Assembly: GCA_034508935.3 (NCBI GenBank)
Contig: CM067443.1
Location: 51,014,538-51,078,537 of the forward strand
Direction of reading: 5' to 3'
DNA: 64,000 nt
DNA from: Berghia stephanieae
Lineage: Eukaryota > Mollusca > Gastropoda > Nudibranchia > Aeolidiidae
The notes under the pieces are model-generated. The model did not search any database, was not told the origin of the DNA, and saw only the letters and a program-made list of their open reading frames with translations. The stretch's first letter is position 1. Each line of letters opens with the position of its first letter. This document shows, piece by piece, positions 1 through 27,937 of this stretch. Both the position numbers and the translations under genes were made by a program.

Positions 1-27
1 TTTCAATTTTAAAAAACAAACAACTAG

Positions 28-311
28 AGCATTTATAAATAGCAATATCCACAAAACTAAACGTCAAAGCGCTTTAAAAGTGGTCCCTCACCAACAGCAT
101 CACTAAACCCACCTATAGGACGAGATATCATGCTTGTTAGGCGATATTTTTTTTCGGACAGAGACAACGCTTTAAATGGCCAGGTACTCATTTTATATCT
201 GAGTAGGGTGAGAGAATGTGCGTAAAAGAGCCTTTTCCAAGGACCCAAGTATCAGCCACTCGGGACTCGAAGTCCATCTGAAGGCGAGATTCGTACCACT
301 AGACCACATAA
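28..311 (-). repeat. tRNA-derived SINE
   Basis: Read on the minus strand this begins with a tRNA-like head. An A-box-like TGGTCTAGTGGT lies at 306-295 and a B-box-like GGACTTCGAGTCC at 275-263, with the spacing expected of an internal pol III promoter. The body runs to a 3' end of the type GCGCTTTGACG...CTATTTATAAATGC near position 30. A very similar 3' end, followed by a long ATT array, occurs at 6241-6291, so the two belong to related SINE families. No aminoacyl stem closes, so this is not a functional tRNA. The assignment rests on the two boxes and the shared tail. Confidence 0.65.
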
Positions 312-922
312 TCATAAGCATTAATACTTAGATATGTTCAAGAAGTTCTGAAATAGGAGCCCAAATTTCGTAATAATAAGCAGGTCTAACGAAATCGTAC
401 CGATCGACGAGATACAAGGAAAAAATTACCGGGATTTAGCATTCTTACATTACATCTCAACGCCATGAACGAGATCTCGGTAGTACCGATGCTGCATATC
501 TTTGAGAGCCTTCATAAAGACGGTACACCTTCAAAGGACACGGTTGACCGAAAGTGACGAGTCGTTGTGTAACACCAAAAGCCCCGTGGCTTGGACCGCG
601 AAGTTTTGTATGTAGGTTGCGTCACTGTCTCAACGCTCATGAATTAATTAATAAAGCTGGACTCGCAATCTAAAAACGTAGGTTGTGTTTTAAACTCTTT
701 TGAATCAAACGAGTACATCAACGTGTTCGTCTCATTGAGATGTAAAAAATGAGATAAAAATCAAGAAAATCAGCCGATAAATAAAAAAAAGTTAGTTGGT
801 TTTCAATCGATTTTTCTGAAATAAGAACCAATGTTCCTCTTTTTTTCACTTCACGCTGATTTCAGTAATGTGACTTTCAAATTAATCAGAACTATATTTT
901 TTACTTTGGGATTTTAGCTATA
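312..922. other. Intergenic DNA, no gene seen
   Basis: AT-rich sequence between the SINE and the hAT element. No open frame of note, no splice-flanked exon and no repeat shared with the rest of the window was recognised. Confidence 0.5.
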
Positions 923-989
923 TTAAGCCTCAGTGGCGTAGCCTGGTCATTTAGGAGAATGGGGCTGAATTTGAGATGGGATGTCGCAT

Positions 990-1100
<111 letters not shown>

Positions 1101-1112
1101 TGATGCACTCAA

Positions 1113-1591
1113 TTATTTTACCAAAATTTGTATGTTCTTTGTAACTTGTTCATCATGCCTGGCTAAAGATAAGTGATAGCCACTGTCAATCTGTGCACCT
1201 ATGTGAAGAGTACCAACGGTTTTCAATCTAGTGGTGATATTTAAATGTAAGTTAGACTTCTGATGGTTCAATGCTCTCTGTGTTAAATTTTTCAAACAGG
1301 TAAATCCACTTCTTGTCCAAGACAATTCTGTATTGCTGTTATCGCCAAACAAAATACAATTAAAAGAAAATAAACTCTTATTTTCTATTCTCACCGATAG
1401 CCAAGGAAAACGACTATACCAATCTTTATCAAATAAAATGATCGATTCTGTTTCCCGTCTTTAATAGTGAGTACAAAATCGTTTGGTTGATGGGGACCGA
1501 GACTTTTAATCAAAAGTTTATTTTCCCTATTCAAAGAACTGGTATTGATAGCCAACAGGTAATCAACGTGATTCATCACACTTAATAGCAA
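1113..1591 (-). pseudogene. hAT transposase N-terminal remnant (DUF4371/ZMYM1-like)
   Basis: Two minus-strand frames (1391-1591 and 1113-1394) continue one another with a frameshift near 1391. The first ends around 'LTIKDGKQNRSF'. The second carries 'LSWTRSGFTCLKNLTQRAL', then 'NHQKSNLHLN' and 'SLARHDEQVTKN'. This order (W-x-x-GF, H-x-K-S-x-x-H, then a basic helix) is that of the zinc-binding region and following segment in ZMYM1-like hAT transposases, as I know the family. The rest of the transposase is missing. It lies inside an element with hAT ends and an 8-bp duplication, which supports the call independently. Confidence 0.7.
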
Positions 1592-2146
1592 TTAATTAAA
1601 TTTTTTAAAAACAAACACTGCACACATCAGATTAACACTCTCAAGTTAAAAGGGACAATGGGGAATTCAATATCACATGCCTGACACGCCTCGAAGAGGG
1701 ATGGGTAACAGGTACAACACGATTGCCATTAATTAGGTCATTGTATGTGGCTGCGAGTAAGAAAGCCACAATGACTCAGTTCAACGTCAAGATGCCTCTT
1801 GATGCCCACAGTCATAGCACACGGCAAACGTGAAATGCATCGCCTGGTTGTACCGTGGGAATATGGCTGGAAGCCTTCTCCACCTTTAAAGCCACACGCT
1901 GTACTGATTGGTCAGGGGCACGAGTACAACTCGAGCTGTAGTAAATTCAAAGCGGTGTGATTGGTTCAAGTTTTGAGGCTCTGTAAGGGTTTTTTAACAC
2001 CAGGTCAACAATGAATTTCATTGTTTGTGAAACAGAAAAATTAAAAGTGTGACTTTTTATTGTTAAATTCTTACATACTTTCAAGACAATGACGACCTGT
2101 GGCTTAGCCTTAATAGCCTTTAAGGCCCTACGCCACTGTTAAGCCT

Positions 2147-2700
2147 ACTCAAAAAGGTGTTACATTTTTTGCACAACAAAGGACGACGAGTAGAGTCTTT
2201 GTTTCGGCCTGCCGGTTAGAGAGCCTGTGATTGGTTGAGGACTTCCGACGCTTGACTCACAATTCTTTATTTTAAAAAAAAAAAAAATTTACCAACCATT
2301 TTTCTTGGTGCTAGATCTAGATAAATTATACAAAGTAATAATAATTTCGCATCAGAAAAAAAAATAACTCGCAAGTTCCTATCTCTCTATTACAATAAAA
2401 TTGATACCACGAATGACAAAATCGGCCCACAAATAAGGGAGTTATAAATTATTCATGATATTTTTTAAAGTTACAATAATTGTCATCAAAGTCATTCCGT
2501 CTTCGTTCTGAATTGTTGTGACAAGAGAACGGGAAAGAAAATTTGATACGTGATCGTTCGTACAACTTGACGAGTGCAATCGTTAACTTGGTAATGAGGT
2601 CAAAAGTCATCGGGGTCACAAGTCACAAGACGTTTCTAGTTTCTTCTATTTTTAGTGTTTATGTTTCTCTTGGTGGTGCAATGTTTTGTCGTTAGCTTCA
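2147..2700. other. Upstream region of gene 1
   Basis: No coding signal. It holds an inverted CCAAT-type motif (GATTGG near 2230), and is otherwise AT-rich. It is the plausible proximal promoter region of the CCCH/CHY gene. Confidence 0.4.
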
Positions 2701-2708
2701 GCTTTCTG

Positions 2709-2716
2709 TATAAAAA
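2709..2716 (+). promoter_or_regulatory. TATA box of gene 1
   Basis: TATAAAAA lies about 185 bases before the first usable ATG and about 55 bases before a good splice donor (GTAAGTG at 2767). This places transcription start near 2735-2745 and makes the first exon short and non-coding. Confidence 0.55.
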
Positions 2717-2739
2717 GTCGCTTGTTTTTATCCCGAAAT

Positions 2740-2766
2740 ACGAGGCTTGTCAGCCAGCTTGAGGCT
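2740..2766 (+). other. Probable non-coding exon 1 of gene 1
   Basis: The stretch between the inferred start site and a consensus donor GTAAGTG (2767-2773). A matching acceptor with a pyrimidine tract (TCAATTTTCAG) ends at 2892, four bases before the ATG. The 5'UTR intron would be about 126 bp. The exact 5' end is inferred from the TATA box. Confidence 0.45.
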
Positions 2767-2895
2767 GTAAGTGTGTTTCTAGGTTTCACCTTTTAATTTT
2801 GATTTTATCCAAAAACTCATCCGTGATCTTACACCACGTTGGAGTTGGAGCTCTTGTCCTCGAGTATTTCACTACCGTCAATCAATTTTCAGCCC

Positions 2896-18686
<15,791 letters not shown>

Positions 18687-18779
18687 TGAAAGAGATAGGC
18701 TTGGGAGTTCAGTCCTGTCTTAATGTCAACCATGAGTAGTGAAAGTAGATATAGGTTGTCTTGTTTGGGTTTGAGCTTA

Positions 18780-18785
18780 AATAAA
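18780..18785 (+). terminator. Polyadenylation signal of gene 1
   Basis: A canonical AATAAA 94 bases after the stop codon on the coding strand. It is the first such hexamer after the stop. Confidence 0.65.
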
Positions 18786-20413
18786 CCTTTCATGAGTTGT
18801 CAGGTTTAGGATTGAACATTACTGTTTCTTTTTCTTTTTTTTGACATGAGAGTAGCTACTCCAAATAGCGGATTATGATGTCAGCTGGAGTTTTTTCTCG
18901 AAATATCAGTCTTTTAAAATGTCGACGTTTGCTCCATAATTAGGCTAGGAACGTACTTCTAGCACAGTTTAAAAGTGCTATTCTTCTTCTTTCTAAACAT
19001 ATCATATTTTATTAGTGTTGCTGGAAAAATAGGTTAAATTGATCCGTCTTAGATACCTATCTTCTGAAATTACAGTGTTTTGATAGCCAAATTATACCCC
19101 TCTGGCACTCTCCATGGTTGAACTACCCCTTTTAGTAGATTTATTCACAAGTGGTACCAAAATAACGGTGAAAGAGGGAGCTTTCTTTTGGTATAATTTT
19201 AAATTGTGTTTATAAAATCATTTAAAAAAAAAAAAATTCAAGATAAAGACAACTTTTTTTTTTTTTAGGTTTTAAAGTTGTATCAAATGAAAGCCCGTCC
19301 TCTCTCTTATTTTGTGTAGAAATTTGAGCTGATCCATTGTTTGGTGTAATTTAACTTGTTGACTAACCAATTTGAAGTCCTTCATACAAACACTATTTTT
19401 GAAAGTTGTGTCATGAAAAACACCTTATTTCATAAAAATTCCAACATTTCAAGTTTATCTAAAAAAAATTTTTATATTATTTTTTTCAGCCTTATTTGCA
19501 GCGGAAGGATAAGTAAAGTTGTATGTTATTTTTTATTTACAGATTCATTATTCGATAGTACTGATAAAAAGCTTTAATTTTACTGGTTTTTGCTGCAACT
19601 GTATTCTTTAATTTTCTGTGAATTTTTTTAATTACTTGTTATTCCTCTTTTTTTCACTATCAAACTTGAATCAGTGATATTTTAGTGGAGATGCTAATTT
19701 TGGTTAATTAATTTTGTTTTGTATTCAATAGTACTTATTCTTGGCTTTTATTTGATGTCTTATTTAAGTATGTGTGGCTTTATTTAAATTGTTATTGAAA
19801 ATTGGTTATTTTTGCAATTTTTAGGTCATATTCGAATATTGCAGAAATTAGAATTTTTAGCATTCTTAATGCAATAATTTCTAACTTTTTAATACAGCCA
19901 CAGTCTTGGAAAAATTTGGGTGATTTGTCAGTCGTGTGTAGCGTAAGTTCAAGAAATGTGAGTTTGGGATTATAAATTCTAATCTATGCTGTCAGCATGA
20001 TATGAAAATGGGGTTTTTGCTCATTTGAAATGCGATTTAAAAAATCTAAAGTTCAAAGTTGCATAACTTTTGGACTAATTGCTCTATTATGGTGATTAGA
20101 AGTCTTAGAATTATATTACTTACCAGTACCATAACAGGTAACATATTTGCTGTGTGTATGATTTGAAAATCAGTTTGGAGTAGCTAATGAGAGTAGATGC
20201 CCTCAGATGTCCTTTTTTGGTTTGCGAGTATATAATACGAGTTGTTCTAATAATAATATTAATGATGTGACATATTTTTTTATGAGGAGTGATTCATTAA
20301 TGTCTCGTTGACTTGTAATGACTTGAAAAGACAAGGATGGTGGTTTTTGACAACTTGAGATGGGGCCTTTTGTCCTCCTATGGAAGAATGGTAGCTTCAT
20401 ATTTTGGCAACTT
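18786..20413. other. Intergenic AT-rich DNA
   Basis: Sequence downstream of gene 1 with no coding signal and no recognised repeat. Confidence 0.5.
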
Positions 20414-20910
20414 AAGACGGGGATTTTTTGGCCTCCCATAGTGGGCACAGGAGAGGTCACTCTTGCTGTGTCTTCTATCCCCGTATATTTGTTTCCATTT
20501 TCCACACACATTGCTCTCCTTTTGTTCTGGATTGACATTGCTCGTTTTTACTGGTCCTAGCAGGGATTTCTAGCAGAGAGATGTATTTTTACTTGTAAAT
20601 TGCCTCTGTTATTTACTTTTATAGTTTTTAGTAATATATTACTTTTTCTAAATATTTGAGTGTATCCTTCATAGCTAGGTTTCTTTGATTGTGCCTGGAT
20701 GGGACTTATGTTATGCCAAAATAGGCACATAGATAAGATTGTTCATGAAATCTTCTGTTCCCTATTTGAATCAGTCCTTTTTGACTTACTTTTTCCTTTG
20801 TGCTGTAAACTTCAGATCAATAAAATTTCCTTTATCGATTCTCTTTTCACTGGCGCTGAAATGGCTTTAAAATGTAGCAATTGCTGTATAACCCTTAAAA
20901 GACAAAACAG
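20414..20910 (+). repeat. SINE-510 copy, diverged
   Basis: Contains the 5' landmark GGCCTCCCATAGTGGGC, TGTGTCTTCTATCCCC, and the 3' end CTGGCGCTGAAATGGC followed by CCCTTAAAAGACAAAAC. Sense is plus. Confidence 0.75.
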
Positions 20911-21701
20911 TTTTACAACTCATTTCAAATTCTGTTTTGTGTAAGATTTTGCCATTGAGGTTAACCTGTATTTTAAAGCGCATGATTTAATCAGATATTG
21001 TATCGTCTGCTTCTTACTGAAGTATATGATTCACTGTCACATTTCATTACTTATCGTTAAAGTTAAAGTTTCCTTCGAGCTTCAAGCAGCAACATTTTCA
21101 TAATTCATTGTCTCATGATGATCAATGTATCAGGACAAAAATATTTTAAGTATGAATAAGAACCAAGTTATTATTTACCTTAGTATGATAATTATAATTA
21201 TCCAGAACAAGTTACAATTTAAAAAAAAAAATTTTCAATTTTATTTGTACACCATTACTGCATCTTTCTATTCTCTGTTTTATTACTTGAATTTATCAGA
21301 TGAAGTAATTAATCTTTAATCAATTATAGTGTCTGCATTCGGAGACTGGAATTACATCTTCTTGAAATTGTATATGTAAATATTATGTCTTAATGATTTG
21401 TTAATTTATGAATAATGACGAATATAATGCAAGTTTTATTATTTTTGAGATTGGTATAAAAAACTATCAAGATGCATTTAACAACTTAATAAGTTGACAC
21501 ACATATATGACACAATTTGTAGAGTGATCATTTATTCACATCTTGCATGGTCTCCATGAACAACAATGACATTGTAGATATATCATTAAATGCGAGTTAT
21601 GTCCAATTTTTTGTTCACCTGATATATTGATAGTTGTTACTTGATCCTAATAAAGAATAGCCAAGTGAAATTTAAATTTTGTTTTTATTGTTTATTAATT
21701 T
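20911..21701. other. Intergenic AT-rich DNA
   Basis: Nothing recognised between two SINE-510 copies. Confidence 0.5.
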
Positions 21702-21712
21702 TCTTATTATTA

Positions 21713-21794
<82 letters not shown>

Positions 21795-21795
21795 G
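21702..21795 (+). repeat. (TTA)n microsatellite
   Basis: About 30 TTA units directly 5' of a SINE-510 insertion. Confidence 0.95.
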
Positions 21796-21810
21796 TTTCT
21801 TTGCTTGTTC

Positions 21811-22355
21811 AGATTCCCTGTCTGGGTGTTGTTCCTGTCTTCCCGTAGTGGGCAGGGAGGCACTTACTGTGTCTTCTATCACCCTATATCTGTTTTCCAA
21901 CTTGCTTTCTCTCTTTGTCTTGGAATGAGATTACTTGGTTTTGTCCCGGCCCTGGCTGAGAGGGAAACAATCAAATGTAGAGTTAGTTTTGGGAGATGAT
22001 ATATTTTTCCTTGTAAATCATCTTTGTTATGCACTGTATTATGTTTTGTTTACATATTATATATGATTTGTAAACATTTGAGTGTATTCCTCTTAGTGGG
22101 TACCTGTGCTTGTGTCTCGATGAGACTTTTACTTTTAGGTGATCTCTAAGTACTTTGATAGTGTGCTCTTGGAATCTACATCTGTTTTCTATTTGACCCA
22201 ATTCACCTTTGTCTTACCTTTTCTTGGGTGCTTTAATCGTAATTCTAGAACTTTTTACTATCCCATTATCTTCCTTTATACTGGCGCTGATATGACCTTA
22301 ATGTATTGCAAGCGCCGTAAAACCCTTAAAAACATACAAACAAGATTCCCTGTCT
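21811..22355 (+). repeat. SINE-510 copy with perfect 13-bp target duplication
   Basis: AGATTCCCTGTCT occurs at 21811-21823 and again at 22343-22355. The element between them begins (C/T)GGGTGTTGTTCC and ends with the 3' hairpin and tail CCCTTAAAAACATACAAAC. A direct repeat of this length next to an A-rich tail is the signature of LINE-type target-primed insertion. It fixes the sense strand of the whole family: fixed 5' end CTGGG, A-rich 3' end. The copy is therefore a retroposon and not a cut-and-paste MITE. No protein, no tRNA-like boxes and no LINE-like frame are visible. Confidence 0.85.
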
Positions 22356-22419
22356 TCTAATATTATTATAGTTTAAATTAAAAACCTCACACGCTTTACC
22401 ACAGTAAGAAGTTGGTGCA

Positions 22420-25400
22420 TCATCATCATCATTGCCTTTTTCACCCTGGGTCAGGGTATAGGCCACAGACAAACAGTTTCCATCCTTCTCTATCCTGAGC
22501 CAACTTTTTTATCTCATTCCAGGTCTTACCACTTCTCTGTATATCAGCTTCTTTAATTCTTCTCCATGTTCCTCGTGGCCTTCCCCTTGATCTTCTGCCC
22601 TGAGGGTTCCAGTCCAATACTTTCTTTGTTATAGTTGAGTCATTCTTTCTAAGCGTGTGTCCAATCCACCTCCATCGTCTTCTTCCTATATCCTCTCCCA
22701 CTGGTTTCTGCTGTGTTCTTTTCCATACTTCTTCATTTTTTATTCTATCCATCCATTTTATTCTGAGTAGCTTACGCATGCACCTGTTTATGAAAACCTG
22801 TACCCTCCTTATACATGCCTGTGATGCGTTCCAAGTTTCACATCCATACAGTAGGACAGACTTCACGTTTGAGTTGAAAAGTCTTAGCTTTAGTTGAAGG
22901 GAGATATCTTTAGTTCTCCAAACTCTGTTCAAAGATGTGAATGCAGCCTGTGCCTTTCCTATTCGTGCTTTCACCTCTGCTTCCGTGCCTCCATCCTTGT
23001 CAATTATACTTCCGAGATAGCAGAAAGTGTCTATATCTTCGAGTTCCTGATCTTTTACTTTGATCTGCTCCCTTTGACGCGTACCTATCCTCAAGACCTT
23101 TGACTTTGCAGGGTGAATTCTTAGACCAATTGATTCCGAGAGGCTGTTTATAATTGTGGTTTTTGCTTGCATCTGGTCCTGGGTGTGGGACAAAAGAGCC
23201 AGATCATCTGCAAAATCCAGATCATCCAACTGTGTCCAGGGGGTCCACTGTATCCCATTTCTTCTCCCTTTGGAGGTTTCCTTCATTAGCCAATCAATGG
23301 CAAGGTTGAACAGGAATGGAGAGAGCAAGCATCCCTGCTTGACACCAGTCTTAATTTCAAAGCTGTCAGTAAGCTGATCTTCATGTACAACCCTGCAACT
23401 TGATCCTTCATACATTTCCTTAATGAGGTTTACTATCTTTTCAGGGAGTCCATAATGTGCCAGAATTTTCCACAATGTTGCTCTGTCAATACTGTCGAAA
23501 GCCTTCTCGTAATCCAGAAAGTTGACAATAAGAGGAGAGTTCCATTCTATAGACTGTTCCACTATGACTCGCAGAGAGGCAATCTGGTCGGTGGTTGAAC
23601 GGTTTTTCCGAAAACCTGCCTGTTCGTCCCGCAGTTTAGCATCTGTTGCATTCTTAATTCTCTCTAAAATAATACGGTTGAAAACCTTTCCTGGGATAGA
23701 AAGAAGAGTGATGCCTCGATAATTATTACAATTACTGAGGTCCCCTTTCTTTGGAAGCTTGATAAGATGTCCTTCCTTCCAATCCTTTGGGAATATCCCG
23801 TCATTCCAGATTCTCTCAAATAGTGGGTGCAGGGCCTCAGCATTTCTTTCCGCATCAACTTTTAGAGCCTCCGGTGGAATCTGGTCTGGTCCAGCAGCTT
23901 TCCCCCTTTTCATCTTGTTAATGGCACCCACAATCTCTGCTATCGATGGTGGATCACAGCTAATTGGTATCTCATTCCTTGCAGGCAAAATTTCTGGCTG
24001 GTTGTCTGGTGGTGGTCTGTTCAGAAGGCAGTTGAAATGTTCCCTCCATCGTTCAGATTGAGCCTCTTTTCCAAAAATAGTTTTCCCATCTTTGTCTTTG
24101 ACTGGTACCTCTGGTTTCCCATATTTTCCAGCAAGTGTCTTGGTAGTTTGATAAAGGATCCTCATGTGTCCTCCAGTCGCTGCTGCTTCTGCTTTCTCTG
24201 CAAGTCTGTTCATGAATGCTTCCTTGTCTTTCTTCACAGATCTTTTGACTTCCTTAGCTATGGCTCGATACTGCTCTTGTGCATCCAGTCTTGAAGCCCT
24301 TGTTCGGCTTGCATTCACTTGTTCCTTCCTTGTTCTCCTCTTTTCAATAAGGTCCAAGGTGGTTGGACTTATCCATTCTTTATGTTCCGATTTCTTTACC
24401 CCCAATACCTCGTGGCAAGTTGTTATGTAGACTTCCTTGATCTTTGCCCAATGTGACTCTACATCTATGTCCTCCTCGAGCTCAGTAAGAGGTTGGAATC
24501 TATTACTCAATCGTAGTTTGAATTCCTCATTCTTTTCCCCATCAAGTGCATTCACCTCGAATTTTCTTCTTGTATGTGATCTGGCCCCGTGTTTTCTGAG
24601 TCGGAGCTTAAGCTTTGCCAATAGCAGGTGGTGGTCTGATCCAACATCTGCCCCTCTCCGTACTGTCACATCTTCCAATGAACGTCTGAATCTACGAGAG
24701 ATACAAAAATGATCAATCTGATTCTCTGTCACACCATCTGGTGAGGTGGATCCTCTTATGGGGGAACACTGATCCTCCAATCACCAAACTGTTGAATGCA
24801 CAGAAATTTGCAAATCTCTCACCATTATCATTCATTTCTCCCATGCCATGACGTCCCATGATACCTTCATAGCCTACGTTATCCTGTCCCACTTTTGCAT
24901 TAGCATCTCCCATCAATATGTTGATGTCTTTCCTTGGCAACTTGTCAATGACTTGTTGTAGCAGACCATAAAATGTATCTTTGTCCTCATCTGTTGCATC
25001 ATTTGTTGGGCATAGATCTGTACAATGTTCATGCTGATCTTCTGACTCCATGTTGTAAAGGACGCCATGATGATCCTTTCTCCGCATTGTTCCCATCCTC
25101 TCAGTGACTTCTGGGCAAACTTGCTTAGAATTATTCCTACTCCCTGTGTATGAATCCCGTCCCCTCTCCCTGAATATAAAATTTTCCCCAGACTTGAGGT
25201 GTTTCTGTCCGGATTGTATCCAGTGGGTTTCGCTTACTCCAAGTATATGCAGCCTGTATCTTCTCATCTCAGTCACAACTTGAGAGCTTTTTCCTGCTTC
25301 ATACATGGTGCGAACGTTCCACGACGCAATTCGAAGCTGCTTGTTTGGCGAAGACGTCATCGGGTCAGCAGAGTCCTTTCGGCTTTGTCTGTTGTCCTTC

Positions 25401-25654
25401 ATAAATTCTGTAATTCCAGAAACTCTTCGGTCGCCCAAGCTAAAAAAAGGATTTGTTTTGTCTGTCTGTGTTTCTGTAACGGTTTGAGTTTAACGGAAAG
25501 GGGTGTTAACCCTTTGCCAACCCCCAACCTGGAGGACCAGGTGACTCAAAGATGGGGGAATCACACACCATTAGTCGCCTTTTACGACACGCTGGCTTGA
25601 CGTTGGGCTATTCTTGACCTTCTCAGTTGAGGGACCCCGGACACCACATGGGGG
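22420..25654 (-). mobile_element. Full-length RTE-like LINE with 14-bp target duplication
   Basis: AAGAAGTTGGTGCA is repeated exactly at 22406-22419 and 25655-25668, bracketing 3.2 kb, the usual size of RTE-type elements. The minus strand encodes an endonuclease (25438 downward; 'IASWNVRTMYEAGKSSQ', 'ILGVSETHW', 'DINILMGDANAKVG') and then a long reverse transcriptase frame ending at 22441. The 3' end is a short (ATG)n tail, as in RTE elements. The intact duplication argues for recent insertion, although the frame is already disrupted. Confidence 0.85.
22441..25438 (-). pseudogene. RTE-like endonuclease-reverse transcriptase, frameshifted
   Basis: The endonuclease part opens at 25438. Between about 25150 and 25005 its true reading ('GVGIILSKFAQKSL', 'MNIVQIYA') is in another frame, so two shifts compensate each other. 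A further shift near 24735-24780 separates 'SVFPHKRIH' from 'SPDGVTENQIDHFC'. From there one open frame of about 770 codons carries the end of the endonuclease ('GSDHHLL'), RT motifs ('LIKLPKKGDLSNCNNYRGI', 'FRKNRSTTDQ', 'DYEKAFDSIDR', 'GVKQGCLLSPFLFN', the catalytic 'FADDLAL') and the C-terminal 'RRWRWIGHTLRK' and 'RGRPRGTWRR' region. Similar frames are often mislabelled craniofacial development protein 2. Confidence 0.85.
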
Positions 25655-25689
25655 AAGAAGTTGGTGCAGCTATCCCTTTATCTTTGTTG

Positions 25690-26150
25690 TCCCTTTCTAT
25701 ACGGCTCTGTCTTTGTTTTGAAATCAGATGCTGTGCGGGATAGGGTCTTTTTATTTCCCATTGTGGGTTTGGGAGTTCTTTTGCTGTGTCTGAAACAAAA
25801 ACCTCAAAATACGCCACTGGGGTTAGATCTTCTGACCTCTCAAGGTGGACAGAAGTCACAAGCTGTGTCTTCTATCTCCCACATTTGTTTTCCCTTTTCA
25901 TGTTGCTCTCTGTTTTGGATTGAGATTGCTCAGTTTCTTTCCTGGTCTTGGTGGAGATCCTTAGCTGAGAGGACCTCTCATGGTGAGCAGGTGGTCACTT
26001 GCTGTCTTCTATCCCCCTAAATCTGTTTTCGGAGTTGCTTTCAGTCTTTGTCTTAGAATGGGATAACTCGGTTGTGTCCTGATCCTTGGCTGAGGGGGGA
26101 AACAGTCAAATTTATAGTGTTAGTCTTGGGAGGTGATTTTTATTTTTATC
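25690..26150 (+). repeat. Two diverged SINE-510 5' fragments
   Basis: TGTGTCTTCTATCTCCCACA with a following 'TGGATTGAGATTGCTCAG' block (25860-25950), then a second 'GTCTTCTATCCCCC' with 'TCTTAGAATGGGATAACTCG' (26005-26075) and GGGAAACAGTCAAATT. Both correspond to the 5' third of the family, plus sense, in tandem and without tails. Confidence 0.6.
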
Positions 26151-26392
26151 CCATCAAATTTTGCTGTCTTCTTTTGTAATATCACACTTTCGTCTTGAGC
26201 ACAACATTTGTGTAAAAGCAGTTTAGCTCTTCCAAAAATAACTAGACTCTCCATAAAAAAAGATTAACTATTTTGGCTCAATAATACAGTTTAATCTTGT
26301 AAATTTAATGTGCTTGTCCCTGTGCTCTGTATGAAACTCAACTTTGGTTGGTTTTCAGTATGAAAAACCTCTGTGGCATATTTTGATGTTTT

Positions 26393-26960
26393 GGTTTTAG
26401 GGATATTACGGCGCTTGCGACACTACTAGTTGGCCATTTCAGTAAAAATACAGGAAAAGTCGGAAGATCTGAAGTTAAAAGCACAAAGAAATGTTTTTGT
26501 TTTTAAGGGTTTTACGGTGCTTGCAACACATACAGGTCAAATCAGCGCCACTAAAAAGGAAGACAATAGGATAGTAAAAAGTTGTAGAATTACAATTAAA
26601 GCACCCAAGAAAATGTAAGACACAGGGGAATTTTTTCAAATAATCTCATTCCAAGACAAAGACAGAAAGCATGTTGGAAAACAGATATAGGGGTACAGAA
26701 GACACTAAGCACAAAGAAAAGGCAGAACAATGGGGACTGGTTAAAATAGGGAACAGAATATTCTACGATCAATTTATCGATGTTCCTATTTTGACATTTT
26801 CTAAAAGTCCCATCCACACACATAAAAAGGATCCTGCTATGAAGAATAAACTCAAATGTTTACAAACTACAATATATTAAAAACTAATAATTATAAAAGT
26901 AGAGAACAGAGAGATTTACAGGGAACTCCACATTTGACTGCCCCCCCCCCCCCCAAACGT
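26393..26960 (-). repeat. SINE-510 copies (a tail fragment and a longer copy)
   Basis: A short minus-sense 3' end lies at 26393-26460 (ATTACGGCGCTTGCGAC). A longer copy, 26500-26960, has TTAAGGGTTTTACGGTGC and blocks through AAGTCCCATCCACACAC and ACATTTGACTG, then a poly(C) run. Internal rearrangement is evident (the CATTCCAAGACAAAG block appears early). Confidence 0.6.
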
Positions 26961-27501
26961 GCTCATGCCTTGACTGCCTCTCTCACGGAAAAGAACTCTA
27001 CCTTTGTCTCTTTTCATGACAAAACCAAACATAACCAAGAAAAAAAAAATAAAAAGCCACAGGATAAGGGAAAACCGATTATATAGGGGGTTCGAAAACC
27101 CTACCAGAGGCTTCAGTAACCGCCCCTTGGGAAGATAAAAGAAACTCTACCAAAAGCTCAGATTTCAAGCTTAGCAGCTCTGAAGAAGAAAAGAAAGCAA
27201 AGCAAAAAAATAAACACCTTGGTCCCCATAGGTAAAACAAGCCTTCCGTCCAGGTATAACAAATAAGGTATAACAAATTGAGAACTAATTTGAATGTCTG
27301 CTTTTGTCAACAAATAAAGTTTATTATTATGAACAAGACCGAGTCTGAATGACAGTGTGACAAAACATGAAGACAAATGACCAAATAAAATCATACGACA
27401 CATAAAAGAATACTAATGATAGTAGTTGTGGCTGCAGTAGTAATAATAGTAGTTGTAGTAGTAGAAGAAGAAAAATAATGATGATAATAAATTAATAAAT
27501 C

Positions 27502-27502
<1 letters not shown>
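26961..27502. other. Intergenic AT-rich DNA
   Basis: No gene seen. Simple-sequence content increases toward the AAT array. Confidence 0.45.
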
Positions 27503-27692
<190 letters not shown>

Positions 27693-27897
27693 TTATTTCA
27701 ACTTAACCTGTAGTTAGTCGTTCTCCTGTTGGTTATTAAATTTCATTTTTAATATTATCATATCAGCATTAATAATTTAACTATAGTACGTATTATCACT
27801 GTGTAAATCTTATCAATATGATGGCATACCATCAGTATGCTTATAAATTTTGACGATATCAAATGGTGACCACAGAGTTGAGATGTTGCATGACCGT

Positions 27898-27937
<40 letters not shown>

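Noticed and set aside
22655-24712. Several plus-strand frames of 66-100 codons
   Set aside because: Antisense shadows of the RTE-like LINE.
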